From the NCBI GenBank assembly GCA_947381435.1, contig CANCVE010000028.1, positions 1 to 41,626 of the forward strand: 41,626 nt of DNA. Direction: 5' to 3'. The notes under the pieces are model-generated. The model was given only the letters and a program-made list of their open reading frames with translations. It was not told the DNA's origin and searched no databases. Source of the stretch: Chitinophagaceae bacterium. GTDB lineage: Bacteria > Bacteroidota > Bacteroidia > Chitinophagales > Chitinophagaceae. This document shows, piece after piece, positions 41,338 through 41,626 of the stretch; the first letter of the stretch is position 1, and each line of letters opens with the position of its first letter. The translations under genes were made by a program, and so were the position numbers.

Positions 41338-41553
41338 TTAAGCTGATATTTGAGTAATTGATAATTTCTCCATCATCTTACTCAACATCATAAATACCCT
41401 AGATACATAACTTTCTAATTCTATTATTTGAGGTTTATCTAAATATTTAATCAGCAATGCTATCTCGATTTGAGTATCTATACTCGTCCCAATCAGGTTT
41501 GCAACAAAACTGAGGGATGTTTTATGATATGAAATTTGGTATTGATTAGTGAC
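41338..41553 (-). pseudogene. Probable remnant of a four-helix-bundle (S23/IVP-like) protein
   Basis: A minus-strand frame without an initiator runs from after a TGA at about 41554 to TAA at 41340-41338. Its translation includes ISYHKTSLSFVANLIGTSID, TQIEIALLIKYLDKPQIIEL and ESYVSRVFMMLSKMMEKL, which resembles the second half of four-helix-bundle proteins related to the 23S intervening-sequence protein. A stop and the lack of a start suggest a truncated or frameshifted gene. The rest of the sequence to the right edge shows another short minus-strand frame in a different phase. Confidence 0.35.
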
Positions 41554-41626
41554 TCAAGCTTTTGTTTGTATTGTTCTATATTTTCAAAAAAGTTCCTTAC
41601 ATTTTGCTTAAATACATCTGTGTCTG

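Overview
The window reads as chromosomal DNA of an AT-rich member of the Bacteroidota, most likely the Chitinophagales/Sphingobacteriales side. The reasons are the Bacteroidota-type promoter element TAnnTTTG in front of thrS, infA, yidC, mnmD, the ABC-F gene and the second restriction-modification locus; the gene order infA-rpmJ-rpsM-rpsK-rpsD-rpoA-rplQ-carA; a Bacteroidota-type YidC; an NtrC-like regulator without a helix-turn-helix domain; and small secreted proteins of unknown function. The phylum is well supported. The family is inference.

Layout. 1-900: 3' part of a REP-associated (RAYT) transposase on the minus strand and a cluster of REP-like hairpins. 900-1700: a nested palindrome, other repeats and a structured RNA candidate of about 150 nt. 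1.7-6.2 kb: a type III restriction-modification pair (mod, res), bracketed by inverted copies of the REP unit and with a dispersed palindrome inserted in frame inside mod. 6.9-8.8 kb: a gene of unknown function, a long degenerate tandem array, a 225-bp MITE-like element and a possible small RNA. 9.0-12.2 kb (minus strand): an FUSC-type membrane protein and a manganese module in which an Nramp transporter fused to a universal stress domain follows its DtxR/MntR regulator. 12.3-14.7 kb: a DUF1398 protein and a translation-type ABC-F ATPase. 14.7-16.3 kb: repeat-rich DNA with a 54-residue ORF and a gene remnant. 16.3-17.4 kb: a secreted protein. 17.75-25.4 kb: the translation/transcription block thrS, infC, infA, rpmJ, rpsM, rpsK, rpsD, rpoA, rplQ, then carA. 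25.7-28.6 kb: a signalling operon of LuxR-type response regulator, PAS histidine kinase and single-domain receiver. 28.6-32.3 kb: a secreted protein, yidC and mnmD. 32.4-34.0 kb: an unknown gene between tandem arrays. 34.2-36.7 kb: a BsuBI/PstI-type type II restriction-modification pair. 36.9-41.6 kb: an NtrC-like regulator, an 84-bp repeat array, a BamA-like outer-membrane protein, dapF and a gene remnant.

The most unusual signal is not a gene. Intergenic DNA throughout the window is built from degenerate tandem repeats with a strict 7-nt register, often organised into 21-, 42-, 63- or 84-nt higher units. At least ten loci show it, all with different sequences. Some arrays come as mirror-image pairs (around 31.4/31.6 kb and 16.2/16.3 kb), some touch start or stop codons, and the longest lie beside genes of unknown function. 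A second layer consists of several unrelated families of perfect or near-perfect palindromes. Both restriction-modification systems sit in repeat-rich DNA, which suggests that these stretches are insertion points in an otherwise ordinary housekeeping segment.
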